Shown: positions 24,989 through 33,270 of the stretch, piece by piece
How positions within the stretch are numbered: position 1 is the first letter of the stretch
Layout of the letters: each line of letters opens with the position of its first letter
NCBI GenBank assembly: GCA_013036995.1
Contig: JAAOXG010000008.1
Location: 62,001 to 126,000, forward strand
Direction: 5' to 3'
Length of the DNA: 64,000 nt
Origin: Lacrimispora defluvii
GTDB taxonomy: Bacteria; Bacillota; Clostridia; Lachnospirales; Lachnospiraceae
Translations under genes and position numbers: made by a program
The notes under the pieces: model-generated
What the model was told of the DNA's origin: nothing
Seen by the model: the letters and a program-made list of their open reading frames with translations, nothing else
The model's database searches: none

Positions 24989-26464
24989 ATGGACAATTAT
25001 AACGTATACAATGATATCAAAGCCCGGACCAACGGAGAAATTTACATTGGAGTGGTTGGCCCCGTCAGAACAGGAAAATCCACCTTTATCAAGCGATTTA
25101 TGGAATTGATGGTACTGCCGGGCATGGAAGACGAACACCAGAAAACTCAGACAAGGGACGAACTGCCGCAAAGCGCAGCCGGAAAGACCATTATGACGAC
25201 GGAACCTAAATTTATTCCCAAAGAGGCCGCAACCATCCGCCTGGGTGATGAGATTGAAACCAAGGTCCGCCTCATCGACTGCGTGGGATTTATGGTAGAC
25301 GGAGCAGCCGGGCATATTGAAAATGAAGAAGAGCGTCTGGTAAAAACACCCTGGTTTGATTATGAGATTCCATTTACAAAAGCGGCGGAAATCGGAACCA
25401 GAAAAGTAATCAACGATCATTCCACCATTGGAGTTGTTGTTACCACAGACGGTTCTATCGGTGAACTGAAGCGCCCCAATTACATAGCGGCAGAAGAACG
25501 TACTGTTACAGAGCTTAAAAATCTTGGAAAGCCATTTCTCATACTACTCAATTCTGCGAAACCATATTCAGAAGAAACCGTTGCCCTGGCAAAGGATATG
25601 AATCAGAAATATGGTGTAACAGTAATGCCCATTAACTGTGAGCAGTTAAAGAAAGAAGATGTAGGAAATATTCTGGAACGGGTATTAAAGGAATTCCCTG
25701 TAACGGAAATGGATTTTTACATTCCAAAATGGCTTGAAATTCTGCCTGCCACTCACTGGTTAAAAGCCCAGGTAATTCAGGCAGCGAAAGACATGGTAAA
25801 AAAGGTTGCCCAGATGAAGGATGTTACTGCCGGGTTATTTAACGGAGAAACAGAGAGTATACGCGGAATTAAAATCCAGAATATGAACATGGCTGACGGA
25901 AGCGTATCCGTAGACATGGATGTAGATGACAGCTTTTATTATCAGATTTTAAGTGATTACGTGGGAATTCCCATTGAAGGGGAATATCAGCTGATGCAGA
26001 CCTTAAGTGAGCTTGCAAAAATGAAAAAAGAGTATGAAAAGGTCAATCAGGCCATGAGCCAGGTCAGACTGAAAGGTTATGGAGTTGTGACTCCGGAACG
26101 TTCGGAAATCATGCTTGATGAGCCTGAGGTGATTAAACATGGTAATAAGTACGGCGTAAAAATGCGTGCGGAAGCTCCTTCCATTAATTTAATCAAAGCC
26201 CATATTCAGACTGAGATTGCCCCAATCGTAGGCAGTGAACAGCAGGCAGAGGATTTAATTGCCTATATTAAGGAAAATGCAAGAGAAAGTGAAGAAGGTA
26301 TCTGGAACACCAATATCTTTGGTAAATCCATTGAACAAATCGTAGAAGACGGAATTCAGACAAAAGTATCCCAGCTGACAGAAGATTGTCAGATGAAGCT
26401 GCAGGACACCCTCCAAAAAATTATTAACGATAGTAATGGCGGTATGATTTGCATTATTATCTAA
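24989..26464 (+). CDS. spoIVA: Stage IV sporulation protein A
   Basis: Mother-cell ATPase that polymerises on the forespore surface and forms the basement layer of the spore coat. The 491 residues carry the P-loop GPVRTGKS (24-31) and the TRAFAC-like segment LIDCVGFMVDGA. The Sensor-like PETNDHSTIG region appears as INDHSTIGVVVTTDG. The C-terminal end GGMICIII is the conserved anchor to SpoVM and the membrane. The ATG follows GAAGGGGG. This gene is the clearest sign that the host sporulates. Confidence 0.97.
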   Translation: MDNYNVYNDIKARTNGEIYIGVVGPVRTGKSTFIKRFMELMVLPGMEDEHQKTQTRDELPQSAAGKTIMTTEPKFIPKEAATIRLGDEIETKVRLIDCVGFMVDGAAGHIENEEERLVKTPWFDYEIPFTKAAEIGTRKVINDHSTIGVVVTTDGSIGELKRPNYIAAEERTVTELKNLGKPFLILLNSAKPYSEETVALAKDMNQKYGVTVMPINCEQLKKEDVGNILERVLKEFPVTEMDFYIPKWLEILPATHWLKAQVIQAAKDMVKKVAQMKDVTAGLFNGETESIRGIKIQNMNMADGSVSVDMDVDDSFYYQILSDYVGIPIEGEYQLMQTLSELAKMKKEYEKVNQAMSQVRLKGYGVVTPERSEIMLDEPEVIKHGNKYGVKMRAEAPSINLIKAHIQTEIAPIVGSEQQAEDLIAYIKENARESEEGIWNTNIFGKSIEQIVEDGIQTKVSQLTEDCQMKLQDTLQKIINDSNGGMICIII

Positions 26465-26478
26465 ATTAATGGTATAAT
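26449..26478 (+). promoter_or_regulatory. Promoter for the beta-CASP hydrolase gene
   Basis: TTGCAT (26449-26454) and TATAAT (26473-26478) are spaced by 18 nt. The -35 lies inside the end of spoIVA. Confidence 0.65.
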
Positions 26479-26508
26479 AGGAAAAACAAATACAAAAGGA
26501 GGGCTTTT

Positions 26509-28110
26509 ATGAAATTGACATTCATCGGCGCAGCCCACGAGGTAACCGGAAGCTGTCATTATCTGGAAGCAGCAGGATTAAGGGTTCTTGTGGACTGCGG
26601 AATGGAGCAGGGGATTGACCGATTTGAAAATGCCAGCCTGCCTGTCAGCTACGCCCAGATTGATTATGTGCTGCTGACACACGCCCACATTGACCATGCA
26701 GGGCTGCTTCCTTTTATTTATGCCAGAGGCTTTCGGGGAAAGGTGATTTCTACCGATGCTACAGCTGATCTTTGCGCAATTATGTTAAAGGACAGTGCCC
26801 ATATTCAGGAGTCAGAGGCAGAATGGAAAAATAGGAAAGCAAGGCGTGCAGGTCTTCCGGAAGAAGAGCCCCTTTACGGAATGAATGATGCCATGGGGGT
26901 ATTGGAACTGTTCCGGTCCTATCAGTATAACGAAAAAGTAGAACTGGAAGATGGCTTCACCATTCGGTTTACCGACGTGGGTCATCTTCTTGGTTCCGCT
27001 TCCATTGAAACCTGGATCAGAGAAGAAAGCTGCTCCAGGAAAATTGTTTTCTCCGGCGATATCGGCAATAAGAACAAGCCGTTAATCCGCGATCCGCAAT
27101 ATATAAAGGATGCCGATTATGTAGTGATGGAATGTACCTACGGGGATCGTCTGCATGGCAAAATACCAGATCATGTGAGTGTGCTTGCAGGTATTGTCCA
27201 AAAAACCCTTGACAGGGGCGGGAATGTGGTAATACCTGCTTTTGCTGTAGGCAGAACCCAGGAGCTGCTTTATATGTTCCGGCGGATTAAGACCGAGAAA
27301 CGGATTACAGGACACGATGGATTTGAGGTATACGTTGACAGCCCTCTTGCCGTTGAAGCAACGGAAGTTTTTAAAGACAATCTGGCAGATTGTTATGATG
27401 AGGAAACCAGGGATCTGGTTATGAATGGGATTAACCCCATATCATTTCCTGGTCTGAAGCTTTCCGTAACCAGTGAAGATTCCAGAAACATCAATTTTAA
27501 TTCAAAGCCCAAAGTTATTATATCGGCTGCAGGAATGTGTGATGCCGGACGTATACGGCACCATTTAAAGCATAATCTGTGGCGCCCGGAGTGTACCATT
27601 GTCTTTACGGGCTATCAGTCCATAGGGACGCTTGGCAGAAGCCTGATCGATGGAAGCACCGATGTAAGGCTTTTTGGTGAAACCATACAGGTGGAGGCCC
27701 ATATTGAACAGATGGGTGGGATGAGTTCCCACGCAGATATGGAAGGATTGATTGCCTGGTTGAATGCATTTGAAGAAAAACCACGTCAAGTATTTTTGGT
27801 TCATGGCGATGATCTGGTCTGCAATTCCTTTGAACAGCTTTTAAGAAAAGAGTATGCTTACGAAGTGAGCGCACCCTATTCCGGTTCCATTTATGATCTG
27901 GCTCTTGGCAGTTGGGTGGATGAAACAGAAGGAATCGCAGTGGTCAAAGCGCCTGAAACTGCTAAAAAACCGGTTGGTGTTTACGGCCGGCTGTTTGCTG
28001 CAGGTGAGCGTCTGCTGCAGGTGATCCGTCATAATGAAGGCGGAGCCAATAAAGATCTGGCTAAATTTGCGGATCAGATTAATTCATTGTGTGATAAATG
28101 GGACAGATGA
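26509..28110 (+). CDS. MBL-fold beta-CASP ribonuclease-like protein
   Basis: A 533-residue metallo-beta-lactamase-fold hydrolase. The HxHxDH zinc motif is LLTHAHIDHAG (His58, His60, Asp62, His63). The beta-CASP domain has DSPLAVEATEVF and the later YQSIGTLGRSLIDG. The KH-like/RMMBL part has HIEQMGGMSSHADMEGL and VFLVHGDD. Homologues resemble the RNA-processing exonuclease and cleavage-factor family (COG1236/YSH1). It likely acts on RNA, but the target is unknown. It has its own sigma-A promoter and GGAGGG before the ATG. rnhA follows after 21 nt. Confidence 0.88.
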   Translation: MKLTFIGAAHEVTGSCHYLEAAGLRVLVDCGMEQGIDRFENASLPVSYAQIDYVLLTHAHIDHAGLLPFIYARGFRGKVISTDATADLCAIMLKDSAHIQESEAEWKNRKARRAGLPEEEPLYGMNDAMGVLELFRSYQYNEKVELEDGFTIRFTDVGHLLGSASIETWIREESCSRKIVFSGDIGNKNKPLIRDPQYIKDADYVVMECTYGDRLHGKIPDHVSVLAGIVQKTLDRGGNVVIPAFAVGRTQELLYMFRRIKTEKRITGHDGFEVYVDSPLAVEATEVFKDNLADCYDEETRDLVMNGINPISFPGLKLSVTSEDSRNINFNSKPKVIISAAGMCDAGRIRHHLKHNLWRPECTIVFTGYQSIGTLGRSLIDGSTDVRLFGETIQVEAHIEQMGGMSSHADMEGLIAWLNAFEEKPRQVFLVHGDDLVCNSFEQLLRKEYAYEVSAPYSGSIYDLALGSWVDETEGIAVVKAPETAKKPVGVYGRLFAAGERLLQVIRHNEGGANKDLAKFADQINSLCDKWDR

Positions 28111-28131
28111 GAATAAGGAGAACATGAGAAA

Positions 28132-28611
28132 TTGACAAAGGTACAATTATTTACAGATGGAGCTGCGAGAGGAAATCCTGACGGACCGGGAGGTTACGGC
28201 GCGATTTTGCAGTTTACAGACTCCACAGGGCAGCTCCATGAAAAATCCATGTCTGCAGGATATGTGAAAACTACAAACAACCGTATGGAGCTGATGGCGG
28301 CCATAGCAGGTCTGGAAGCCTTAACACGCCCATGTCAGGTAGAGCTGTATTCAGATTCCAAATATTTAACTGATGCATTTAACCAGCACTGGATTGATAA
28401 CTGGGTGAAAAACGACTGGAAAAGAGGAAAGAGCGGTCCTGTAAAAAATATTGATTTATGGGAGCGCCTGCTGAGGGCAAAAGAGATGCATCAGGTAACG
28501 TTTCACTGGGTAAAAGGACATGCTGGTCATCCGATGAATGAAAGGTGTGATGTTCTGGCAACCAGTGCAGCTGACGGACATGATCTGCTTACGGATGAAG
28601 GCATTTCCTAA
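28132..28611 (+). CDS. rnhA: Ribonuclease HI
   Basis: Type 1 RNase H, which degrades RNA in RNA-DNA hybrids. The 159 residues match the family from residue 3. Catalytic Asp9 lies in [13 protein letters not shown], the Glu in NNRMELMAA, the third Asp in YSDSKYL, and the His/Asp pair in [15 protein letters not shown]. The start appears to be TTG 28132, since it places KVQLFTDG at the normal position. AAGGAG is 11 nt away, and a short ATG-AGA-AAT-TGA frame lies in between with its stop overlapping the TTG. Confidence 0.93.
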   Translation: MTKVQLFTDGAARGNPDGPGGYGAILQFTDSTGQLHEKSMSAGYVKTTNNRMELMAAIAGLEALTRPCQVELYSDSKYLTDAFNQHWIDNWVKNDWKRGKSGPVKNIDLWERLLRAKEMHQVTFHWVKGHAGHPMNERCDVLATSAADGHDLLTDEGIS

Positions 28612-28646
28612 AGAGATAAAGGTGTGATAAAACTTACATATCTCTT
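28611..28646 (+). terminator. Weak hairpin after rnhA
   Basis: AAGAGATA (28611-28618) and TATCTCTT (28639-28646) can pair over a 20-nt loop. No T-run follows, so termination is doubtful. The right arm overlaps the CTTAC repeats. Confidence 0.25.
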
Positions 28647-28659
28647 ACAATCTCTTACT
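28633..28659 (+). promoter_or_regulatory. Three phased CTTAC(A/T) direct repeats
   Basis: CTTACA at 28633, CTTACA at 28644 and CTTACT at 28654 recur with periods of 11 and 10 bp. Tandem hexamers of this spacing are typical binding sites of OmpR/PhoB-type response regulators. They lie about 20 bp upstream of where the -35 would be for a weak extended -10 (TGGTAATTT, 28700-28708) before the LprI-like gene. Confidence 0.45.
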
Positions 28660-28735
28660 AAATCCAGTTTCCTATTTTCTTTCTTTTTTATTTGTGATAT
28701 GGTAATTTTATTAAATCATGTTAGGATGAAAAGTC

Positions 28736-29581
28736 ATGAATAGAAACAGAGGGATTTGGATTGTAATAGGAAGTATACTGGTCATCGGTATATTGGTGAC
28801 CTTTGCTACCTTCAGCTTTGTAAATGGTAAAGACAGCACAACGAATTCTTCCGTAGTTTCACGATATTCCGAGGACAGTCCGCTTTCAAAAGAAGAAAAA
28901 GCGGCAGGAGGCGATACTGTCCGGCAGATCTCTCCGGATATCATGATGCAAAAAGAAGTACAGAAGAAATCAGCTGCCGTTGAAACAGAAGCATCTTCGG
29001 AATCAGCCACCTCTGAAGAGAATAGCGAAAATGCCCAGCTTCAGGATACCCAGGGTCCGATGATGAAGCGTGCACTTATGGCAGAGCCGGCTGCAGGAGA
29101 TACAGATACAACCGAAGAAAGTGGAACCCAGTCAGTAGGTCCGGAACCTGTCATTACACCGATTACTCCGGATTCAAAGGCCAAGACAGCTCAGGCGGTA
29201 GCTCCTGATGAAAGCGCCGATTATTTCAGAAAGCATTTCAAAGAGCTGGATGCCCAGATTAAAAAGATGAGGGAGGATTCTGCGGACTCAAACACATATT
29301 CCATGAAAGCTCTGGCTGACAAAGAACTGAAGCTATGGAACCGGGAGCAGAATACAATATATGAGGCGATTTCTGAAAATCTGCCCGAAGACTCAAAAAG
29401 AAAGCTGGAAGCGTCACAGCAGTCCTGGATTAAAGACAGGGATTTGAAAGCAGAGGAAGCGGCGAAGAAGTACAGCGGCGGTTCTCTGGAAGAACTGGAA
29501 TATACAGCTTCTCTGGCTGAATCCACCAGAGAGAGAGCTTATGACCTGATTACAGAGTATGAGGAATTTCTTAGTCCATAA
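28736..29581 (+). CDS. Membrane-anchored LprI-like (DUF1311) protein
   Basis: A 281-residue protein with one N-terminal membrane span (about 6-25, IWIVIGSILVIGILVTFATF) and no lipobox. A long Ser/Glu/Thr-rich, probably disordered linker runs to about residue 155. The C-terminal helical domain resembles lysozyme-inhibitor LprI (DUF1311), with ADKELKLWNREQNTIYEAI and ASQQSWIKDRD, including the conserved W-x-x-x-R-D. The disulphide cysteines of Gram-negative LprI are missing. The domain should face outward, so a role at the cell wall is plausible but unproven. It has its own candidate regulatory repeats and a terminator. Confidence 0.7.
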   Translation: MNRNRGIWIVIGSILVIGILVTFATFSFVNGKDSTTNSSVVSRYSEDSPLSKEEKAAGGDTVRQISPDIMMQKEVQKKSAAVETEASSESATSEENSENAQLQDTQGPMMKRALMAEPAAGDTDTTEESGTQSVGPEPVITPITPDSKAKTAQAVAPDESADYFRKHFKELDAQIKKMREDSADSNTYSMKALADKELKLWNREQNTIYEAISENLPEDSKRKLEASQQSWIKDRDLKAEEAAKKYSGGSLEELEYTASLAESTRERAYDLITEYEEFLSP

Positions 29582-29590
29582 AAAGAACTA

Positions 29591-29619
29591 AAAAGTACGG
29601 TTTTTGCCGTACTTTTTTC
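29591..29619 (+). terminator. Terminator after the LprI-like gene
   Basis: AAAAGTACGG (29591-29600) and CCGTACTTTT (29607-29616) form a perfect stem with a 6-nt loop and a T-tail. Confidence 0.9.
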
Positions 29620-29723
29620 TATTGTGTAAAAAAAATAACAAATGAATATCTTGCTAAATAAAATCCCTTGTGATAGGATAATAAAATGAGCGATATTATA
29701 ATAACTTTCGGGAGGAAAAAATA

Positions 29724-29873
29724 ATGACAGAAATATTTGCAAGTTTCCTGGGAACCGCTATTAAATTCCTGATTTTCCTGTTTATTTCCTGGGGAGGAAT
29801 TGTATGCGGAAAGAAATACAGAGATCATAAAGACGCTATCAGTGCCGCAGCTGATGCGAATGAGACTAAATAA
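29724..29873 (+). CDS. Small membrane protein, 49 residues
   Basis: ATG 29724 is preceded by GGGAGG (spacing 8) and opens a 49-codon frame. It encodes a short N-terminus, one hydrophobic helix (about residues 5-28, including FLIFLFISWGGIVCG) and a charged tail beginning KKYRDHKDA. I do not recognise the family. The good ribosome binding site, the single-span composition and its place 18 nt before alaS support a real gene. It is likely the first gene of the alaS transcript. A role as a small regulatory or structural membrane peptide is open. Confidence 0.65.
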   Translation: MTEIFASFLGTAIKFLIFLFISWGGIVCGKKYRDHKDAISAAADANETK

Positions 29874-29891
29874 CAAACGGAGGACAGTAAC

Positions 29892-32531
29892 GTGAATAAC
29901 TACGGTGTGAATGAACTGAGGAGAATGTACCTGGAATTCTTTGAGAGTAAGGGACATTTAGCGATGAAAAGCTTCTCCCTGGTTCCACATAATGATAACA
30001 GCTTGTTATTGATCAACTCGGGTATGGCACCCTTAAAACCTTATTTTACAGGTCAGGAGATTCCTCCAAGAAAACGAGTAACAACCTGTCAGAAATGTAT
30101 AAGAACCGGTGATATTGAGAATGTTGGTAAAACCGCACGCCACGGCACATTTTTTGAGATGCTGGGTAATTTTTCATTCGGAGATTACTTTAAGACGGAA
30201 GCAATACACTGGTCATGGGAATTTTTAACAGAGGTAGTCGGGCTGGATCCGGACAGGCTGTATCCTTCCGTATATTTAGACGATGATGAAGCATTTGAGA
30301 TCTGGAACAAAGAGATCGGCATTGCGCCAGAGCGTATCTTCCGGTTTGGTAAGGAAGACAACTTCTGGGAGCACGGAGCTGGCCCTTGTGGTCCTTGTTC
30401 TGAGATTTATTATGACCGCGGCGAAAAGTATGGCTGTAAAAAGCCAGGCTGTACCGTAGGCTGTGACTGTGACCGTTATATGGAAGTATGGAATAACGTA
30501 TTTACCCAGTTTGAGAACGACGGTCAGGGTAACTATGAAGAATTAAAGCAGAAGAATATAGATACAGGCATGGGTCTGGAGCGTCTTGCAGTAGTGGTTC
30601 AGGATGTGGATTCCATTTTTGATGTAGATACGATTAAAGCGCTTTTAAACCGCGTTGCAACCCTTGCGGATACAGAGTATAAAAAAGATGGGGATGTTGA
30701 TGTATCCCTTCGTCTCATCACTGATCATGTTCGTTCCTGTACTTTTATGATTTCCGATGGAATTATGCCGTCTAATGAAGGAAGAGGATATGTACTGCGC
30801 CGTCTTTTAAGAAGGGCTGCCCGTCATGGAAGACTGATTGGGATTGAGGGCAAATTCCTTGCTGATTTATCGACTACTGTGATTGAACTTTCAAAGGATG
30901 GCTACCCGGAACTGGAAGAGAAAAAGGCCATGATATTAAAGGTTCTTACACAGGAAGAAGATAAGTTTAATAAGACCATTGACCAGGGTCTTGCTATTTT
31001 AAATGATCTGGAAGAGGATATGGTAAAAAAAGGTATCAAAGTTCTTTCCGGAGAGGATGCGTTCAAGCTTTATGATACCTATGGATTCCCTCTGGATTTA
31101 ACTCTTGAGATTCTGGAAGAAAAGCAGTTTGGCGTGGATGAAGCAGGCTTTAAGGCAGCCATGCAAAAGCAGCGGGAAACTGCCAGGAACGCAAGAAAGA
31201 CCACCAATTATATGGGCGCAGATGTAACGGTTTACCTGTCCATTGATCCATCTCTTACCACAGAATTTACAGGCTACGACAGTCTGGTTTGTGATACGGT
31301 AATCACTGCACTTACCAGTGAAAGTGATCTTGTGGAAGCTTTGACTGATGGAGAAACCGGAACAATTGTTACAGAAAAAACTTCCTTTTACGGAACCATG
31401 GGCGGTCAGCAGGGTGATACTGGTGTGATTATCTGTGCAACCGGAGAATTTAAAGTAGAGGATACCATTCACCTGCAGGGCGGTAAAGTCGGCCATGTGG
31501 GAAGAGTTATAAAAGGCATGCTTCAGACTGGTGATAAAGTTACCTGTAAGGTATGCGAAAAGAATCGTCAGAATACAGGAAAGAACCACAGTGCAACCCA
31601 TCTTCTTCAGAAGGCGTTAAGAACCGTGCTTGGAAATCATGTAGAGCAGGCAGGATCCTTCGTAGATGGAGACAGACTTCGTTTTGACTTTACTCATTTT
31701 TCAGCGTTGACACCAGAGGAGATCCTTAAGGTTGAGACTCTTGTGAATGAAAAAATCAAAGAATCCCTCCCTGTACAGACAGAGATTATGACTCTTGATG
31801 AGGCGAAAAAGTCTGGCGCCATGGCGTTATTCGGTGAAAAATATGGTGACAGTGTCCGTGTAGTAAAAATGGGTGATTTCTCAACAGAACTTTGCGGCGG
31901 TACTCATATTTCCAATACAGGAGTGATCGGATCCTTTAAGATCCTGTCTGAAACTGGTATTGCGGCTGGTGTACGCAGAATCGAAGCATTAACCGGTGAC
32001 GGCTTAATGAACTATTATAAAGAGACAGAATTAACCCTCCATGAAGCTGCAAAAACAGCAAAGACAACACCTGCTTCCCTGACAGCAAAGATCGAATCTT
32101 TTCTGGAGGAGATCAAGGCGCTCCATTCTGAAAACGAGAAGTTAAAGAGTAAGCTGGCCAATGATTCCCTGGGTGATGTAATGGATCAGGTAACAGAAGT
32201 TAAGGGTATGAAAGTACTGGCTGTAAAAGTTCTTGATGTGGATATGAATGGCCTTAGAAACTTAGGTGACCAGTTAAAAGACAAACTGGGAGAAGGCGTA
32301 ATCGTCATCGCATCTGTTCAGGACGGAAAAGTTAATTTGATGGCTGCTGTTACAGATGAGGCTCAGAAAAAAGGAGCCCATGCAGGTAACTTAATTAAAG
32401 CCATAGCTTCCCTTGTTGGAGGTGGCGGCGGCGGACGTCCAAATATGGCTCAGGCTGGCGGAAAGAATCCGGCAGGAGTAGATGCATGCTTATCCAAAGT
32501 AGCTGAAGTAGTGGCTGAACAACTGAATTAA
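29892..32531 (+). CDS. alaS: Alanyl-tRNA synthetase
   Basis: Class II synthetase that charges tRNA-Ala and edits Ser/Gly mischarging. The 879 residues show the catalytic domain (LLINSGMAPLKPYFTGQ, RHGTFFEMLGNFSFGDYFK), the tRNA-recognition domain, the editing domain zinc motifs (HSATHLLQKALR and CGGTHISNTG) and the C-terminal C-Ala domain ending in a GGGGGGRP segment. A Cys-rich insertion KKPGCTVGCDCDRY follows motif 2, as in many clostridial enzymes. The start is GTG with GGAGG upstream. No T-box fits in the available leader. Confidence 0.97.
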   Translation: MNNYGVNELRRMYLEFFESKGHLAMKSFSLVPHNDNSLLLINSGMAPLKPYFTGQEIPPRKRVTTCQKCIRTGDIENVGKTARHGTFFEMLGNFSFGDYFKTEAIHWSWEFLTEVVGLDPDRLYPSVYLDDDEAFEIWNKEIGIAPERIFRFGKEDNFWEHGAGPCGPCSEIYYDRGEKYGCKKPGCTVGCDCDRYMEVWNNVFTQFENDGQGNYEELKQKNIDTGMGLERLAVVVQDVDSIFDVDTIKALLNRVATLADTEYKKDGDVDVSLRLITDHVRSCTFMISDGIMPSNEGRGYVLRRLLRRAARHGRLIGIEGKFLADLSTTVIELSKDGYPELEEKKAMILKVLTQEEDKFNKTIDQGLAILNDLEEDMVKKGIKVLSGEDAFKLYDTYGFPLDLTLEILEEKQFGVDEAGFKAAMQKQRETARNARKTTNYMGADVTVYLSIDPSLTTEFTGYDSLVCDTVITALTSESDLVEALTDGETGTIVTEKTSFYGTMGGQQGDTGVIICATGEFKVEDTIHLQGGKVGHVGRVIKGMLQTGDKVTCKVCEKNRQNTGKNHSATHLLQKALRTVLGNHVEQAGSFVDGDRLRFDFTHFSALTPEEILKVETLVNEKIKESLPVQTEIMTLDEAKKSGAMALFGEKYGDSVRVVKMGDFSTELCGGTHISNTGVIGSFKILSETGIAAGVRRIEALTGDGLMNYYKETELTLHEAAKTAKTTPASLTAKIESFLEEIKALHSENEKLKSKLANDSLGDVMDQVTEVKGMKVLAVKVLDVDMNGLRNLGDQLKDKLGEGVIVIASVQDGKVNLMAAVTDEAQKKGAHAGNLIKAIASLVGGGGGGRPNMAQAGGKNPAGVDACLSKVAEVVAEQLN

Positions 32532-32567
32532 TAGCAGGATTAATTGAAAAAATATAAAAAATTTTTC

Positions 32568-32595
32568 TTGACGTATGGCAGAATTATGCTATAAT
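32568..32595 (+). promoter_or_regulatory. Promoter for rpsU
   Basis: TTGACG (32568-32573) and TATAAT (32590-32595) are spaced by 16 nt. Confidence 0.8.
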
Positions 32596-32671
32596 CATAT
32601 CAGTGCTATAAAATACCCAAACAGTTGTATTATGCACAAGTACACAACTGGAGGGAGGTTAGGTGTGAGCT

Positions 32672-32848
32672 ATGTCAAATGTAATCGTTAAAGACAACGA
32701 GAGCTTAGATAGCGCTTTACGCAGATTCAAAAGAAACTGTGCAAAAGCAGGTATCCAGCAGGAAATTCGTAAGAGAGAGCATTACGAAAAGCCAAGCGTA
32801 AGACGTAAGAAAAAGTCTGAAGCTGCAAGAAAACGTAAATATAACTAA
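32672..32848 (+). CDS. rpsU: 30S ribosomal protein S21
   Basis: A 58-residue basic small-subunit protein involved in initiation. Its sequence opens [21 protein letters not shown] and ends with the Lys/Arg-rich [15 protein letters not shown] tail. The frame is short and easily missed. The ribosome binding site GGGAGGTTAGGTG lies upstream of ATG 32672. It is monocistronic, with its own promoter and a strong terminator. In Bacillus rpsU-yqeY precedes the yqf genes; here yqeY is not present and yqfC follows. Confidence 0.95.
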   Translation: MSNVIVKDNESLDSALRRFKRNCAKAGIQQEIRKREHYEKPSVRRKKKSEAARKRKYN

Positions 32849-32864
32849 TTCTTAAAAGATGAAT

Positions 32865-32896
32865 CCCTGGTCTCTTTTCGTGACCAGGGGTTTTTT
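32865..32896 (+). terminator. Terminator after rpsU
   Basis: CCCTGGTC (32865-32872) and GACCAGGG (32882-32889) form an 8-bp stem followed by six Ts. Confidence 0.9.
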
Positions 32897-32915
32897 CGTC
32901 TTTTTATGAGCGATA

Positions 32916-32944
32916 GAATTTTCCCTGTCACGATTGCATATAGT
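32916..32944 (+). promoter_or_regulatory. Candidate sigma-E promoter for yqfC-yqfD
   Basis: GAATTT (32916-32921) and CATATAGT (32937-32944) resemble sigma-E elements with a 15-nt gap. The -10 covers the first bases of a longer open frame, which argues for the internal start of yqfC at 32979. Confidence 0.45.
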
Positions 32945-32978
32945 AGAAAAGAAGAAATCAGAGAGAGGCGAAAAAGTC

Positions 32979-33245
32979 ATGCTGGAGGAAACAAAGGTAA
33001 AAGCAGCTTCCGCCTTAAGACTTCCAAAGGATGTGGTTCTTGGAGAGGTGCTAGTGTCGTTTTTGGGCCGCCATAGTGTTGTGATCGAAAATTACAGAAG
33101 TATAATTTTATATACCGACTGTTTAATCAAGATTCAGGCAAAAAACTGCCGGGTTATCATCGGTGGAAGCCGCCTGATGATCGAGTATTACACCAATGAG
33201 GAAATGAAAATCAACGGTTACATTAAGTCCCTGGAATTTGATTAA
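32979..33245 (+). CDS. yqfC: Sporulation protein YqfC (YabP/YqfC family)
   Basis: An 88-residue beta-rich protein of the YabP/YqfC family, produced in the mother cell during sporulation in Bacillus. Blocks such as LRLPKDVVLGEVLVSFLGRHSVVIENY and GYIKSLEFD match. An ATG at 32934 extends the frame by 15 residues (MHIVEKKKSERGEKV), but this lies in the candidate promoter. ATG 32979 has AGAGG upstream and gives the normal length. It is followed after 25 nt by yqfD, its conserved partner. Confidence 0.85.
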   Translation: MLEETKVKAASALRLPKDVVLGEVLVSFLGRHSVVIENYRSIILYTDCLIKIQAKNCRVIIGGSRLMIEYYTNEEMKINGYIKSLEFD

Positions 33246-33270
33246 CCGGGAATAATGGAGGTGTAATTAC

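Noticed and set aside
32934-32978. ATG 32934 as start of yqfC
   Set aside because: The extra residues fall in the candidate sigma-E -10 and have no family match.
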